DNA of 64,000 nt from Trichoplax sp. H2 (taxonomy: Eukaryota > Placozoa > Uniplacotomia > Trichoplacea): assembly GCA_003344405.1 (NCBI GenBank), contig NOWV01000163.1, positions 62,001 to 126,000 of the forward strand, in the 5' to 3' direction. Numbering within the stretch: the first letter of the stretch is position 1; every line of letters begins with the position of its first letter. The translations under genes were made by a program, and so were the position numbers. Under the pieces are notes generated by a model. It ran no database searches. It was not told where the DNA came from and saw nothing but the letters and a program-made list of their open reading frames with translations. This document shows, one piece after another, positions 1-11,316 of the stretch.

Positions 1-61
1 AGATTTTCTCTATAATTAGTCTTTATAGGGATACAAAATATAAGGCAGAGTAACTACAGTT

Positions 62-448
62 TTAATAAATACTTCTGTGCATTAAACTTGTAAGAGTTGG
101 TAGATAAGCAATATAGTATTGATTCATATTGAATACTAGGTATTTATATAAGTCGATAATAGTCGATAAGAAGCCGATTAAATTAGCTATTAAATAATCG
201 TTTCGCTTATCCTCGATGTGAAGTACAGCAGTCACTTTAATAAACATCGAATTGCCCAGTTTAGTTAAATTAACCAGACTACTGAATTCTATCAAAACGG
301 TAATAATCATAATTTTCTTCGCTTGTAAGAGTAACATAGTGTGATGACTTTCAATATAGCTGATGCCAAATGCAAATAATTTAGACATTAAGTGATTTAC
401 AGTAAAAATTTTTGACATTTGTTCATTCGTAAAAGTCAATGTGTTCAA
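62..448 (-). other. Open frame, possible decayed receptor fragment
   Basis: This is an open frame of about 118 to 128 codons, long for DNA this rich in A and T. The first codon of the full frame is TTG; the first ATG lies ten codons in. I do not recognise the product. It is hydrophobic. One stretch has GNS followed 21 residues later by LIAN, the same spacing as between the TM1 asparagine motif and the TM2 LIAN of the opsin-like receptors further along this window. No TM3 motif, disulphide cysteine or later helix follows, and the frame stops 62 bases from the window edge. It may be a relic of a receptor gene or a chance open frame. Confidence 0.15.
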
Positions 449-3400
449 ACTTTGTGGCTATAAATATTTTAAGAATACTGACGCATACCAATAAGCAAGA
501 TAAAAACAATATTACAAAATCTAAGGTATCATTTTTATTTACCATTAATTTATTGTCGGAATAATTTTTACTCACTTCTATTACTTAACGACTAACTTTA
601 TTGATGCTCATGCTTACATATGCTACCAACTATGACATATTTACTTTGATTAGGCTTGTTCTCTATAGAAATATACTCTAATTATTAAGCTCTGCTTGTT
701 GCCATTGTAAAATTGTGACGACCAACAATAACCAGTTAATCAAAAATTCCTGGAACGATTGCATTATCTGTTAATCTTTGTTCTTTTAGTAGTCGTATAA
801 TAGAAACAATGCTATTGTTACAATTGAAATTGCTTATTTCTTAATGATCGTCATTATCATTTTGATTATATTACATGATTCTATTATAATAGCTAATTCA
901 CCTAGGCAAAGGTCTTTCTATAGTTAGCAATAAAAAAAATTATAATGGATTTTGATATTGTAATTATGATTGGATCTGGTTAAGTTAAAGGAAACTACAT
1001 GAATATCTATATAATAAAATGATAACATTAGTTGCCTCATAGACTGCCTTCCATGCAGTCTATTTCAGTCCAATTTTGATTCTATTAGTCTGATTCTATT
1101 TGTTATGATCACTTTATCGATAGCAGCGCATAATAGGCTTGATTAAGATTTCTACAGTCTAAACTATAAGCAGAAATGATAGAATATGAAACATCTGCCG
1201 GATACTTATTATCTTTATATGTAATTAATTTTTATAAATGTACAGTTTATAACCGTGATAGCGTATCCTTAGTAACACTTTACTCTTAGAAATGTCTAAG
1301 GGTGTCGTGATGCTAGAGTATATCAAACCAGTATGATTGTATTCTATGTCACATGATATCTTAATTAAATATCAGTTGGATGATCAAATTTCTTGATATA
1401 CAGATTACTCTTTCTATGCTGATGTTGAATTAAAGCTAGGAGAAGCTATTTTACTGTTGCTAAATTGTTATTGTTTTAGATTTTAGCTAGATCTTAGCCA
1501 GTATTAATTCCATTTATTTATTATATATTAAAGTGTCAAGTTGCATTTCTTAGAATTCACCATAATTTTACGGTTAGCGAATTGAACTAAGATTTTATTG
1601 ATCAAGAATTTAATTCTTTAGGAATCTAGTATATTTCGATAAGAATCTAGAATCTGTTACAAAACTTATCAGTTAGGTAAGTGGTATTATTAATTAAATA
1701 TTATCACGATCGGAAACTGATTAATTATTTAATTTGATAGTTATAATTTTGATTTTATTTCTGAATGCTATTAATGAAAATTTTATAGCATAATTTTTAT
1801 GGATTTGTGTTATAGTAATGAAAATCTTCCTACTGACTAACTTTAATTGATAAATGATGACGTTTATATGGATAATCGCATGTTGTAACTTTATGAAATT
1901 CTACAGTAGCCTTTTAAACCGAGTAAAAATGAAAAATCAACTTGAGTTTGTCAACTCTAGCTTATCCAATTCTAGTGAACGTGGGGGTACAATGAGTAAA
2001 TCGAAATCTGATTTTGACGTAAAGATACAGCAGACAATTTAAATCTAAGTGTGATAGTTTTCATGATGACAGTTTTTACTGAAAGTATTCGATTTAGTGT
2101 TGATATTCTCAAATTGATTTGGTCGCAAATGCAGCCACTATAGATTTCAAATTGTACTTTATCGAATCCACGGCCAATATGATAAAGCTCTGTAAGGGCA
2201 ATACAGTTTCATCCTTAAATTTATGTACTTATTTCTAAATTATTGCTAAGTATAGTGTAGTATACCGAAACTATTATAAACTCAAATGGAAACTCGTACA
2301 CTTTATAGCCATTTAAAGCCTTAAAATATATTACCTTTATAAAGTGTCAAGCAATGTAGTATACCCTTGAATTCAATTTTAATTTTAACTACCCATCCTT
2401 CTAAAAGCTCACAGTCCCTATCCATAAACCTAATTTTTTGTATTGGTAAAATCGATTACTGGTGTGAAATAAGTATCCTATGCGTGTTATGAATAATATA
2501 TACTTCGCTCGCATTGCAATATTAGATTTACTAGATGAAAAGTAGTCAACATCAAACGTCTAATTAATTTGACAATAGTAATTTCGAATCTAAATCCTCT
2601 ATATAGGACTAGCTATTTTTCTAAAATTGCAATTGCTGGACATTGCTCAGTCTTATTGTACCGTTGCAGATTTCAAGTTTAACTTAAATTTCTACTCAAT
2701 TTATAAGCTAAGTAAAATATCGTCTTAATTGCCGAGCTAGGAAGTCTATGAAAGCATCATAAGCTTTACTCAATTCTTAGATTGTTCTTATCTCGGCTAT
2801 TATTTTAAAGAAATAATATGAATGCAAATTTAACGTAAATAAACACGTACATTAGAATAGAATCTCTATCAAAATGAATAGATCATATTTTGATTAATTA
2901 AAATAATCAGCGTCATAGTGTTTCAAAGGAATGAAAAGCGACTTCGTTAAGGAAAATAAATTAGAAATTGATAAGATACTCAATAAAGGAAATAAAATAT
3001 AACTATTTAACGATACCATCTTTAGATTTGTCTAGAAGTACAGACCGCCTTTAATAACAGACATTTCCTGTTATAGCTATGACATTATCGAAAATTTAAA
3101 GTGAAATTACTAACTATTCGTTTTATTTTTTACTATGGCTATCTAGCATTATCGAAAATTAAAATCGATAACACTGAATATTCGTTTTATTTCGGGAATT
3201 AAAATTTAAGACCGATATATCATGCATTTTCGGAAATAACTCGTAGGATAATAAATATTTATCATATTAATTAACATCTTATTTCGTAGCTAACGAAGTT
3301 TATAAGAAATTAAAACTGGATTTAATCAATTTTAGCGAATTGAATTAACAAAATCAGTCAACGCTATGTTTTCAATAATCGAACGATATACATTTTTCTC

Positions 3401-4332
3401 TGACGACTTCGACAGCTGCTATACCAATCACTGTATGCAAAGTATACTGACAGATATAATATAAATATATCGGTTCTGTCATTTCAAAATAAAATCGAGT
3501 TATGCTTTCAGGTATGTAATATTTGGACTGTATTTCTCGTCTATTAGAGGGTGGATAAACTAATTAGAAAGTTTAAAGCCACAGAAACTTCAACTAATTT
3601 TTAAAAGCTAGATTAATACTCTTATAGAAATATTGCTGAATAAAAGCTCCCTTTACGGCTAGAATTTTACTAATATTTGCGATGTCAGAGATTACGACTT
3701 GTAGATAGGCCGATGAAGTACAGTTAGCTGCAAGGTGCTTCGTTTTCAACTATATTTACATCAATTAATTAAATGGACATGAATGCAAACGTTGTCACAA
3801 AACTAATACATACATAACAATCTGTTTAGCATAGAAAAGACTATTATTGATTATTTACAATTATTAAAAACAAAATTAACTTAATGTTACTCTCCTCAAC
3901 TTTAACTATTATGAGTTAACCATTTTTCTATTATTTCGATTGATCTTCAACAATATCACTATTCGAAAATTGAGATAATATCATTATCAATAATATTAGT
4001 CATTTACAATGAAAAGAATAAGTGTGATTCAATTACCTAAATAGTTTCTAATGATCATTATTTTAGACAGTAGTATATGTTATTAGTTACAATGATATAC
4101 AGTAATTATTTGAAAAAAGAGAAAAATAATTTAATGATCTTCATCTTTTTGCCTTTATATAAATTTAAAAGCATTAAAGACTTGGCTAATGAAGCAATAC
4201 GAATACAAAGATACTTAACTCGATCTCTATTGCTTCCTTCTGTATATCCATAAGCATCATCATAGTTGCTATAATCGTTATAACCGAGAAATAGGCTGAA
4301 AACGATTGCCGCGGATCAGCAAAAGTATCATT
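449..4332. other. Intergenic, AT-rich, no gene recognised
   Basis: No convincing coding exon was seen on either strand. A small open frame at 1854-2042 (+) has no recognisable domain. A short diverged tandem duplication lies at about 3075-3195. The last few hundred bases form the upstream region of the first receptor gene; no clear core promoter was identified. Confidence 0.5.
3075..3195. repeat. Diverged tandem duplication, two units
   Basis: Two units of about 60 bases (3075-3130 and 3137-3195) share the segments GCTAT, CATTATCGAAAATT and ATTCGTTTTATTT in the same order. The copies have diverged, so this is an old local duplication. Confidence 0.5.
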
Positions 4333-5730
4333 ATGAGAAATCTTCATGGCCATGATGATGACGATAGCTATGCAGAGGGTGATTATTTTAACTGGACAAC
4401 CAACCATACTTTACCTGAAACTTACGGGCTACAAGAATATTTACAGGCTATAAGCATAGGAATACTCTTTTTTATGTCATTGATAGGCAATTCATTGGTT
4501 TTACGATACATTGTCAAGAAAAGGAAACTTCATACAGCAACATTTATTCTAATAGCAAACAACTGTGCAGTGGACTTGGCAATAACAATTTTCATTATGC
4601 CTATGTGCTTTATGGTTTCCATTTTACGTGGTTGGCCTTTCAATTATGCAGCATGCCAATTTTTCGGATTTATGGATATGACACTTTACACCGGTTCCTT
4701 AATGGCATTATCAGCGATTAGTATTATACGCTATTTTGCAACAGTATGTATTCGAGATAAAAATTACCATCTGAAAACCTCTAATAAAACGGCCTTAACT
4801 ATGATATTTATATGCTGGTTCTATTCACTTGCATGGGGTAGTTTTCCATTATTGGGTTGGAATCATTACGTCTTCTATATTGAGAAATTAATGTGTAACA
4901 TGAATCATCGAGATCAAAATCATTATACGACCGCGAGTACGATATGCACAACATTAGTACCTGGCTTAGTGGTTATCTATTGCTCATTCAGAATTATTCT
5001 AGCCGTACGCCAACATAGCCACCATAATCATTTTCATCAAACGCAGCAGCCTCTACAACGTTCACGTGTTGATCGCAAGGTAACTACGACTTTATTTATT
5101 GTCTTTATAGCTTACTGCTCTTGCACTATACCGCAGGTAGCTGTTGCTGCAATTTATAAATGGGATGAAGATGATACCATGAATCAACGTATATCTTATA
5201 GAAACATCAAAATCATGGCTACTATTCTATATTTAAGTAATTGCACCGTTAATCCAATCATCTATGGCGTATGCAATAAAAATTTAAGGTCAGCCTTTCA
5301 TTTTCGTGGATATTTTGATCGTTTCTTTGATGTTGATGGCGTTTCACAAGGCCCAACAGCCATGGGTCCGACTTCTATTCAAGTCAATGTTAATGAAAGT
5401 CCTACTACGAGATCTAGAAAATCACCCATTTCCCTCTCGAAAGTAAAATGCTTTGAAACTAACTCATCTAAGAATTGGCTAGCTAAAACATTGCAAAATC
5501 AATCTGGACTTAGACCAATGTCACCTAAGTTGGTCAATAAAACATCGCCAATGGTAGCAAGAGCAAGATTATCCGATGTAAGTTTGGTTTCTATTGAATC
5601 GACCCAAACGGCCATAGAGCCAATATCGCCGTTAAAATCGAATCCCAACGTTAGGAATTGGAAGAATAATACGGGCATTGCAGTAACACATCCAAGGATT
5701 AATCATTTAAAAAATCACGATATACACTAA
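4333..5730 (+). CDS. Opsin-like class A GPCR, no retinal lysine
   Basis: Intronless seven-helix receptor of 465 residues. I start it at the ATG at 4333; the open frame reaches a TTG at 4306 but no earlier ATG. The acidic N-terminus carries a glycosylation sequon (NWT). Visible landmarks are GNS in TM1, LIANN..VDLA in TM2, a TM3 cysteine paired with the ECL2 cysteine of KLMCNMNHRD, an opsin-type PLLGWNHY at the end of TM4, and NPIIYG in TM7. Family motifs are altered: DRY is IRY, CWxP is CTIP, and the position of the retinal Schiff-base lysine (six residues before the NPxxY asparagine) is leucine. It cannot bind retinal as opsins do, so the ligand is unknown. The helix-8 region is followed by an unusually long tail of about 120 residues rich in Ser, Thr, Asn and Pro, unlike the two relatives at 10.3 and 13.7 kb. 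Known placozoan 'placopsins' fit this description; a melatonin-receptor-like type is the alternative. Confidence 0.88.
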   Translation: MRNLHGHDDDDSYAEGDYFNWTTNHTLPETYGLQEYLQAISIGILFFMSLIGNSLVLRYIVKKRKLHTATFILIANNCAVDLAITIFIMPMCFMVSILRGWPFNYAACQFFGFMDMTLYTGSLMALSAISIIRYFATVCIRDKNYHLKTSNKTALTMIFICWFYSLAWGSFPLLGWNHYVFYIEKLMCNMNHRDQNHYTTASTICTTLVPGLVVIYCSFRIILAVRQHSHHNHFHQTQQPLQRSRVDRKVTTTLFIVFIAYCSCTIPQVAVAAIYKWDEDDTMNQRISYRNIKIMATILYLSNCTVNPIIYGVCNKNLRSAFHFRGYFDRFFDVDGVSQGPTAMGPTSIQVNVNESPTTRSRKSPISLSKVKCFETNSSKNWLAKTLQNQSGLRPMSPKLVNKTSPMVARARLSDVSLVSIESTQTAIEPISPLKSNPNVRNWKNNTGIAVTHPRINHLKNHDIH

Positions 5731-6895
5731 TATTAAATGGGAGGAGATTATGTGAAATGAATTCAATACGCTATCTTATTATGAAATGTCTTGTGGCTGT
5801 TTTTGCTTCAATAAACTAACTACCGTACTTGCACAAACAATAGATAGTATAAGTATATTTTTATCAGAGCTACTATAGCAGCGGTAGTACATCTGCAATC
5901 TTTTAGACACTTGTGCAGTATTATCGCATTTAGCGAAAAGTGTTATTCAGTTCTGTAACAGTAAATCAACTTGACTAGGCAAATACCAAGGTTTGATTTG
6001 TATTCCTTGCTACATCTAATCGTTATAATAATATTATTTATAATCATTCACGGTTAGCAATGTATTTTGCTAGAGAGAAAATTAGCTTATTAACTTATAT
6101 AGTTGGTAACTTAACTATTTCAGAATATCAATGATAACACATTTATTTTAACTGTACTCACTTAATAAATTTTACTGGTATGTAACGATGTTGACCTCAT
6201 CCTTAAAATTAAGATTAGCTTGATCCAATTTAAGATTAATAAAATTTCTTCTTATTGCACTCATTCAGCTAAGAAGATTTAAATATTCGTTATACTGCAA
6301 TTAATTATAATTATTAATAACTATTATAATGTGTATAAATAGAAGTAGTGGCATCAGGCACGCGCATCATTAGCAGTCCGGAAAATCCTTAACACACAAT
6401 TCAGCTAATGGTTCATGTAGTATTGGTAATTAATTGGCAATACATATAATGTGATGAGATAGAATCATTCTTTGTAGAGGAATTACAATCGTACTTCCAG
6501 TTTTATTTTAGATATATTTACTAAGTCTACAATTACTTAATACGTTTAAATGAGCGGATTTCATGTTTAATCAAGCCTAAAAGCATTTGTGCAAGTAGCT
6601 TATAATGTTGGGATGAAGACATACAGTAACAAAAAAATTTTACAATCATACCCAAATATGAATATCGTTCAAATTGTAGACTAAACCATAGACTAAAATT
6701 ACTTTTCGTATTGCCTGTATTTTATATAGCCATTATGAATACATGGAGCTTTCTTTAGTTTACCGGAAGATTGGCTGCTGTAATATCACAATTAGTGAGT
6801 AACAATAAAAAATTGATTCGATAGCTATGCCAGAAACTTATAATGGCTATTTAAATTCCCGTTTTTAAGGCAGTTCAATGATCGCTTAATCACTG
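5731..6895. other. Intergenic, no gene recognised
   Basis: The 3' flank of the first receptor gene, AT-rich and with stops in all frames. It ends at the 5' target duplication of the LTR element. Nothing else was recognised. Confidence 0.5.
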
Positions 6896-6900
6896 ATTTG

Positions 6901-8167
6901 TGACTTAATACTCAGAGAGGGAGTAAGGTTAGTTGTACATGACTTTTCAATATTTCATCAGTTATTTTTTAAATATGGCTTATAACTACAGGTATATATT
7001 TTAAAATTATTAATGAATTAACGAATAACAATGGAAATTTAACCAATAAATCAATAGCATCATATCTTTAGAGCGAGATTAGTTAATGCGGCTTAAAGCA
7101 CCTGAAATCCATCAGATAGTAAAGGTTAATTAGTAAATTAAGGTATGCTTGTCGTTATGATTTTTGTAATACGAGTAATATATAAATGGTATTGATAAAG
7201 AAGCAAAAATATTTCCGTTTTAGAGACTGTTTGAGTTATATACATCAGATACATCATAGTATGCCTTGTAAATCTAGAAACACCTCTATTATACTCTAAA
7301 CCCATAATACTTGCGTAAGGTTATATTTTTACTAATCAATGACTTAATTTTAATTATATTGAAATAAGTAATAATTTATAAAAATGTAATAAACTTCGAT
7401 TGCTATAGTAGGTATAACATTTTGAAGACCAGGAAAGTTTGTTTGGCTTGCTTTTAAAAATCTTGATGAGTTTTTGTCAGGGATAATACGTTTCTTGTAT
7501 TTATTACGGTCAGGGCAGATGTCAACTGTTCAGTCTACTATATAATATTCTGTTGAGGTATCAGTAGCGATAATTCTCTATTTAGCTCAATTCTGTTATA
7601 GTTATAATGTAGGCAATAAAGTTTTATTGTACCTATTAATAATTAGAGAAGAGACCCAAACATTATTTCTGTTTCTATGTTTACATCATTACACAGCAGG
7701 TTTTTTTATCACCAGGCAGAAGGTCATTGTACGCTCTTTGTTAGGCCATGATATTTTCGACGTGTGATAATAACTTTTATTCTCTTGATTCATTTTGATA
7801 GAACGTCATGCTTTTACTTGATTCTTGGATTACACGGCATTGTAGAATGTAATGCCTTGAGTTTAGTAATTGAGTAAAATTCTTTAAGTATAGAATTACT
7901 AATATGCACTACCGTAGGCTATAATACTTTCGTAGTTCAATGCGATTAGTTGCTCGTGCTCAGGCAAAATATGGCAATTCAATGCCCGTACTTAACGTGT
8001 GGAAACGTGATAATATTACTACCATTACGAAATAGGTCATGCCCTAGGACTTTTAAGCGTATGCAACGAGTAGATCGAGAGTTCTTCTTATTCATAGTTT
8101 GTTGTAAATACCGTTACGGTTGGTTTTATTGTGATAAAGCTTAATTCGGGTTTTAAATCCAGTTCGA
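6901..8167. repeat. LTR copy A (5' side), cut by gap
   Basis: Left copy of the long terminal repeat, beginning TGACTTAATA and broken by the assembly gap after CCAGTTCGA. It carries a segment of about 110 bases around 7180-7305 that copy B lacks. Confidence 0.6.
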
Positions 8168-8187
8168 NNNNNNNNNNNNNNNNNNNN
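8168..8187. other. Assembly gap of 20 N
   Basis: A fixed-size run of 20 N, so the true gap length is unknown. It lies inside a direct-repeat pair, which is where an assembler collapses a repeat. Confidence 0.95.
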
Positions 8188-9298
8188 ATAACTACAGGTA
8201 TATATTTTAAAATTATTAATGAATTAACGAATAACAATGGAAATTTAACCAATAAATCAATAGCATCATATCTTTAGAGTGAGATTAGTTAATGCGGCTT
8301 AAAGCACCTGAAATCCATCAGATAGCAAAGGTTAATTAGTAAATTAAGGTATGCTTGTCGTTATGATTTTTGTAATAATGAGTAATATATGAACTCATAA
8401 TACTTGCGTAAGGTTATATTTTTACTAATCAATGACTTAATTTTAATTATTTTGAAATAAGTAATAATTTATAAAAATGTAATAAACTTCGATTGCTATA
8501 GTAGGTATAACATTTTGAAGACCAGGAAAGTTTGTTTGGCTTGCTTCTAAAAATCTGGATGAATTTTTGTCAGGGATAATACGTTTCTTGTATTTATTAC
8601 GGTCAGGGCAGACGTCAACTGCTCAGTCTACTATATAATATTCTGCTGAGGTATCAGTAGCGATAATTCTCTATTTAGCTCAATTCTTTTATAGTTATAA
8701 TGTAGGCAATAAAGTTTTATTGTACCTATTAATAATTAGAGAAGAGACCCAAACATTATTTCTGTTTCTATGTTTACATCATTACACAGCAGGTTTTTTT
8801 ATCACCAGGCAGAAGGTCATTGTACGCTCTTTGTTAGGCCATGATATTTTCGACGTGTGATAATAACTTTTATTCTCTTGATTCATTTTGATAGAACGTC
8901 ATGCTTTTACTTGATTCTTGGATTACACGGCATTGTAGAATGTAATGCCTTGAGTTTAGTAATTGAGTAAAATTCTTTAAGTATAGAATTACTAATATGC
9001 ACTACCGTAGGCTATAATACTTTCGTAGTTCAATGCGATTAGTTGCTCGTGCTCAGGCAAAATATGGCAATTCAATGCCCGTACGTAACGTGTGGAAACG
9101 TGATAATATTACTACTATTACGAAATAGGTCATGCCCTAGGACTTTTAGGCGTATGCAACGAGTAGATCGAGAGTTCTTCTTATTCATAGTTTGTTGTAA
9201 ATACCGTTACGGTTGGTTTTATTGTGATAAAGCTTAATTCGGGTTTTAAATCCAGTTCGACTGATTTATTGTGGACCCTTGAAAATCAACTTACTACA
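8188..9298. repeat. LTR copy B (3' side)
   Basis: Right copy of the long terminal repeat. It begins inside the repeat just after the gap (equivalent to 6982 of copy A) and ends CTACA at 9298. It is the only copy that shows the 3' terminus. Confidence 0.6.
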
Positions 9299-9303
9299 AT
9301 TTG

Positions 9304-10293
9304 GCGCTGCGAGTAGGGTTCGAGCCTAAGCGGGAAAGTCCCATTGGATATGCTCTGCTAAAGATTGCATCTATTTTAGTGAAAGTTGTACGAAAGATGA
9401 ATAAATTTAAAATCTAGAGGTTTAAATGAATGACAGATTTGTTTCTAGTCGATGAGTTTCCCGCTATTTCCTTTAATAAAAGTCAGCTCCCCCCAATTTG
9501 ATTAACAAAGGAGAATTCGATAATTGATATTTGGCTAAATCAATATTTCTTGGCTATTAAATGATTACCTAGAATTTAATAGTCACATTATGGAAATCTA
9601 AATTGACGGTAAATATTGTGGCTGATATTAGTAATTGTTGTTATAGAGTATTTCTTCATTTGTTGTAAGCTTGCCGACGAAGAAAGTATTTCACAACATT
9701 ATAATAACGATGAATATGAAGATAATTTTTCTTTCTTAATCTTCAGTTCGTATTCAACGATAGTGAAATAGTTTAAACAATAATTAATATAATAGCCAAA
9801 AATATTTATCTAACAGAGACAAATGTCTATAAAGTTTATTATTCCATATGACAAATTAGGTGTTTCAATTGATTGCCTTTGCTATTTCTAGCTAAAATCG
9901 TATGAATACTTATATTGACGTAGATGGAACGTCGAAGGTATTGTAGCTCAATTAATTGATCCGCTTGCTACATCATTAAGTAAATAGACTAAAATTTGAT
10001 TGTTGAGATACAAAGGAGTTTAATTAAAGTAAAATTATTCTTGCTTCTACATCAATTAAAGATTGGTCAATATTAGTCATTTAAATATTACGTAACCTTA
10101 AATAAAAATTTTTTTGTTAACTAAACATTCGCATTGAGATATTACTATAGCACAGTTAACTGGTACTGATAATTTTACAAGAATGATTTACCTAAAAATT
10201 TATTGCGAAGTATAGATTTGGATACAATAATTTGATGAGTTACAAAATATAACGCTTTTAACTATATCTTAACAAAACGTATCATAGTGGTTT
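9304..10293. other. Intergenic with tRNA-like fragment at its left end
   Basis: No coding exon recognised. At 9305-9371 the minus strand resembles a degenerate tRNA: a box-A-like TAGCAGAGCAT, a T-arm with GGCTCGAACCC, and a 3' end CGCAGCG followed by an encoded CCA (9302-9304). The acceptor stem has two mismatches and the anticodon loop lacks the usual T33. The same bases could instead be read as a retroelement primer-binding site next to the LTR end. The rest is AT-rich and featureless. Confidence 0.3.
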
Positions 10294-11316
10294 TCATAGC
10301 ATTAAATGTGAATTAGCACGTTTACTACGAAATCGAACCGACAAAGGAATGACTGTACTTGAATGACGGTCACTTCGACATCTACAACAGATATTTGTCA
10401 ATAATTTTTGTTGAACGATATGTCGTAAGTAGGAATTCATTGCTCCATATATAATGGAATTCCAAGCGCTATTACTGAAATAGAGTATGGTTGCGATTGC
10501 CTGTATTCTGTAGTATAAATGTAAACTTCCAGAATATTCATTAAATCGGACTACAGTTGCCATTAATAAGTTCGGACCTATACATAAGAAATAGACGATA
10601 GCGATTATGCCCATCATAATAGTCACTCGTCGCTCTAATCGGTTGCTTCGGGTTAAATTAATGCTTCGGTTGGTAAAATTTTGCCACATATACACAATTA
10701 TTCTTATCGTGCAATAAAACAAAATGGTTGACGGTAGAAGAGTGCAAAATATTGTCGCTAGTAGCGGATATTGGCCTTCACGGTGATCCATATTGCACAT
10801 AAGTTTACCTAATACAAATGAATATCGATTCCATCCATATAACGGTGGACTTGCCCAAACTAGTGAATAAATCCAAACTATTGCAATCATATATTTAGCT
10901 CTTTTGACAGACATTTTCTTGGCAAAATCTTGATCCAAGGCTCTAACGATGGCATAATACCGGTTAATACTAATCATCGCCAATGATGATAGTGATGCTG
11001 TATAGGATACCATTTCTAAAAAGCCCAAAATCTGACAAGTGATGCTACTAAAGGGCCACATACCAACTTGAACAACAATAAAACATATTGGTATAATAAA
11101 AATTGTGATTAGTAAATCACAAAATGCTAGATTTGCTATTAAGATATTAGTTGATGTATGCAACTTCTTTTCCCAATAAGTCATGAAAACGACAGGAAAA
11201 TTTCCGATTAATGCGATAGTAAAGATAACTATTAATATCACAGAGATGATAATTGCCTCGGTGCCTTGTGGCCATTTATCATTGGATGTAGAGTTGGTCG
11301 ATGCGTTAAGATCCAT
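10294..11316 (-). CDS. Opsin-like class A GPCR, no retinal lysine
   Basis: Intronless receptor of 340 residues, starting at an ATG at 11316, with sequons NAS and NST in a short N-terminus. Landmarks: GNF in TM1, LHTSTNILIAN before TM2, NRY in place of DRY at the end of TM3, PPLYGWNRY at the end of TM4, and an ECL2 cysteine in KLMCNMDHRE that should pair with the TM3 cysteine (SITCQILGF). TM6 has CIGP instead of CWxP and TM7 has NSIIY instead of NPxxY. The Schiff-base position is phenylalanine, so no covalent retinal binding is possible. NICCRC after helix 8 is a likely palmitoylation site. It shares KLMCNM and GWN.Y with the receptors at 4.3 and 13.7 kb, so the three are local paralogues. The protein should sit in the plasma membrane and couple to G proteins; the ligand is unknown. 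Confidence 0.9.
   Translation of the reverse strand: MDLNASTNSTSNDKWPQGTEAIIISVILIVIFTIALIGNFPVVFMTYWEKKLHTSTNILIANLAFCDLLITIFIIPICFIVVQVGMWPFSSITCQILGFLEMVSYTASLSSLAMISINRYYAIVRALDQDFAKKMSVKRAKYMIAIVWIYSLVWASPPLYGWNRYSFVLGKLMCNMDHREGQYPLLATIFCTLLPSTILFYCTIRIIVYMWQNFTNRSINLTRSNRLERRVTIMMGIIAIVYFLCIGPNLLMATVVRFNEYSGSLHLYYRIQAIATILYFSNSAWNSIIYGAMNSYLRHIVQQKLLTNICCRCRSDRHSSTVIPLSVRFRSKRANSHLML

Larger units (their letters stand above)
6896..9303. mobile_element. LTR retroelement, internal region lost in gap
   Basis: Two direct copies of one sequence flank a run of N. Copy A continues to 8167 and copy B runs from 8188; bases 6982-8167 match 8188-9260 at high identity except for an indel of about 110 bases. 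If the element starts at TGACTTAATACTC (6901) and ends at CTTACTACA (9298), it has the TG...CA ends of an LTR. The flanking pentamer ATTTG is then identical on both sides (6896-6900 and 9299-9303), as expected for a 5-bp target duplication. The LTR would be about 1.3 kb long. No gag or pol is present. I infer that the internal region was collapsed into the gap. A 64-codon open frame occurs in each copy (7950-8144 and 9043-9237) and has no recognisable domain. Confidence 0.6.

Noticed and set aside
7950-9237. Two 64-codon frames, one in each LTR copy
   Set aside because: They are near-identical because the repeat is duplicated. The frame has no recognised domain, and LTRs rarely code.
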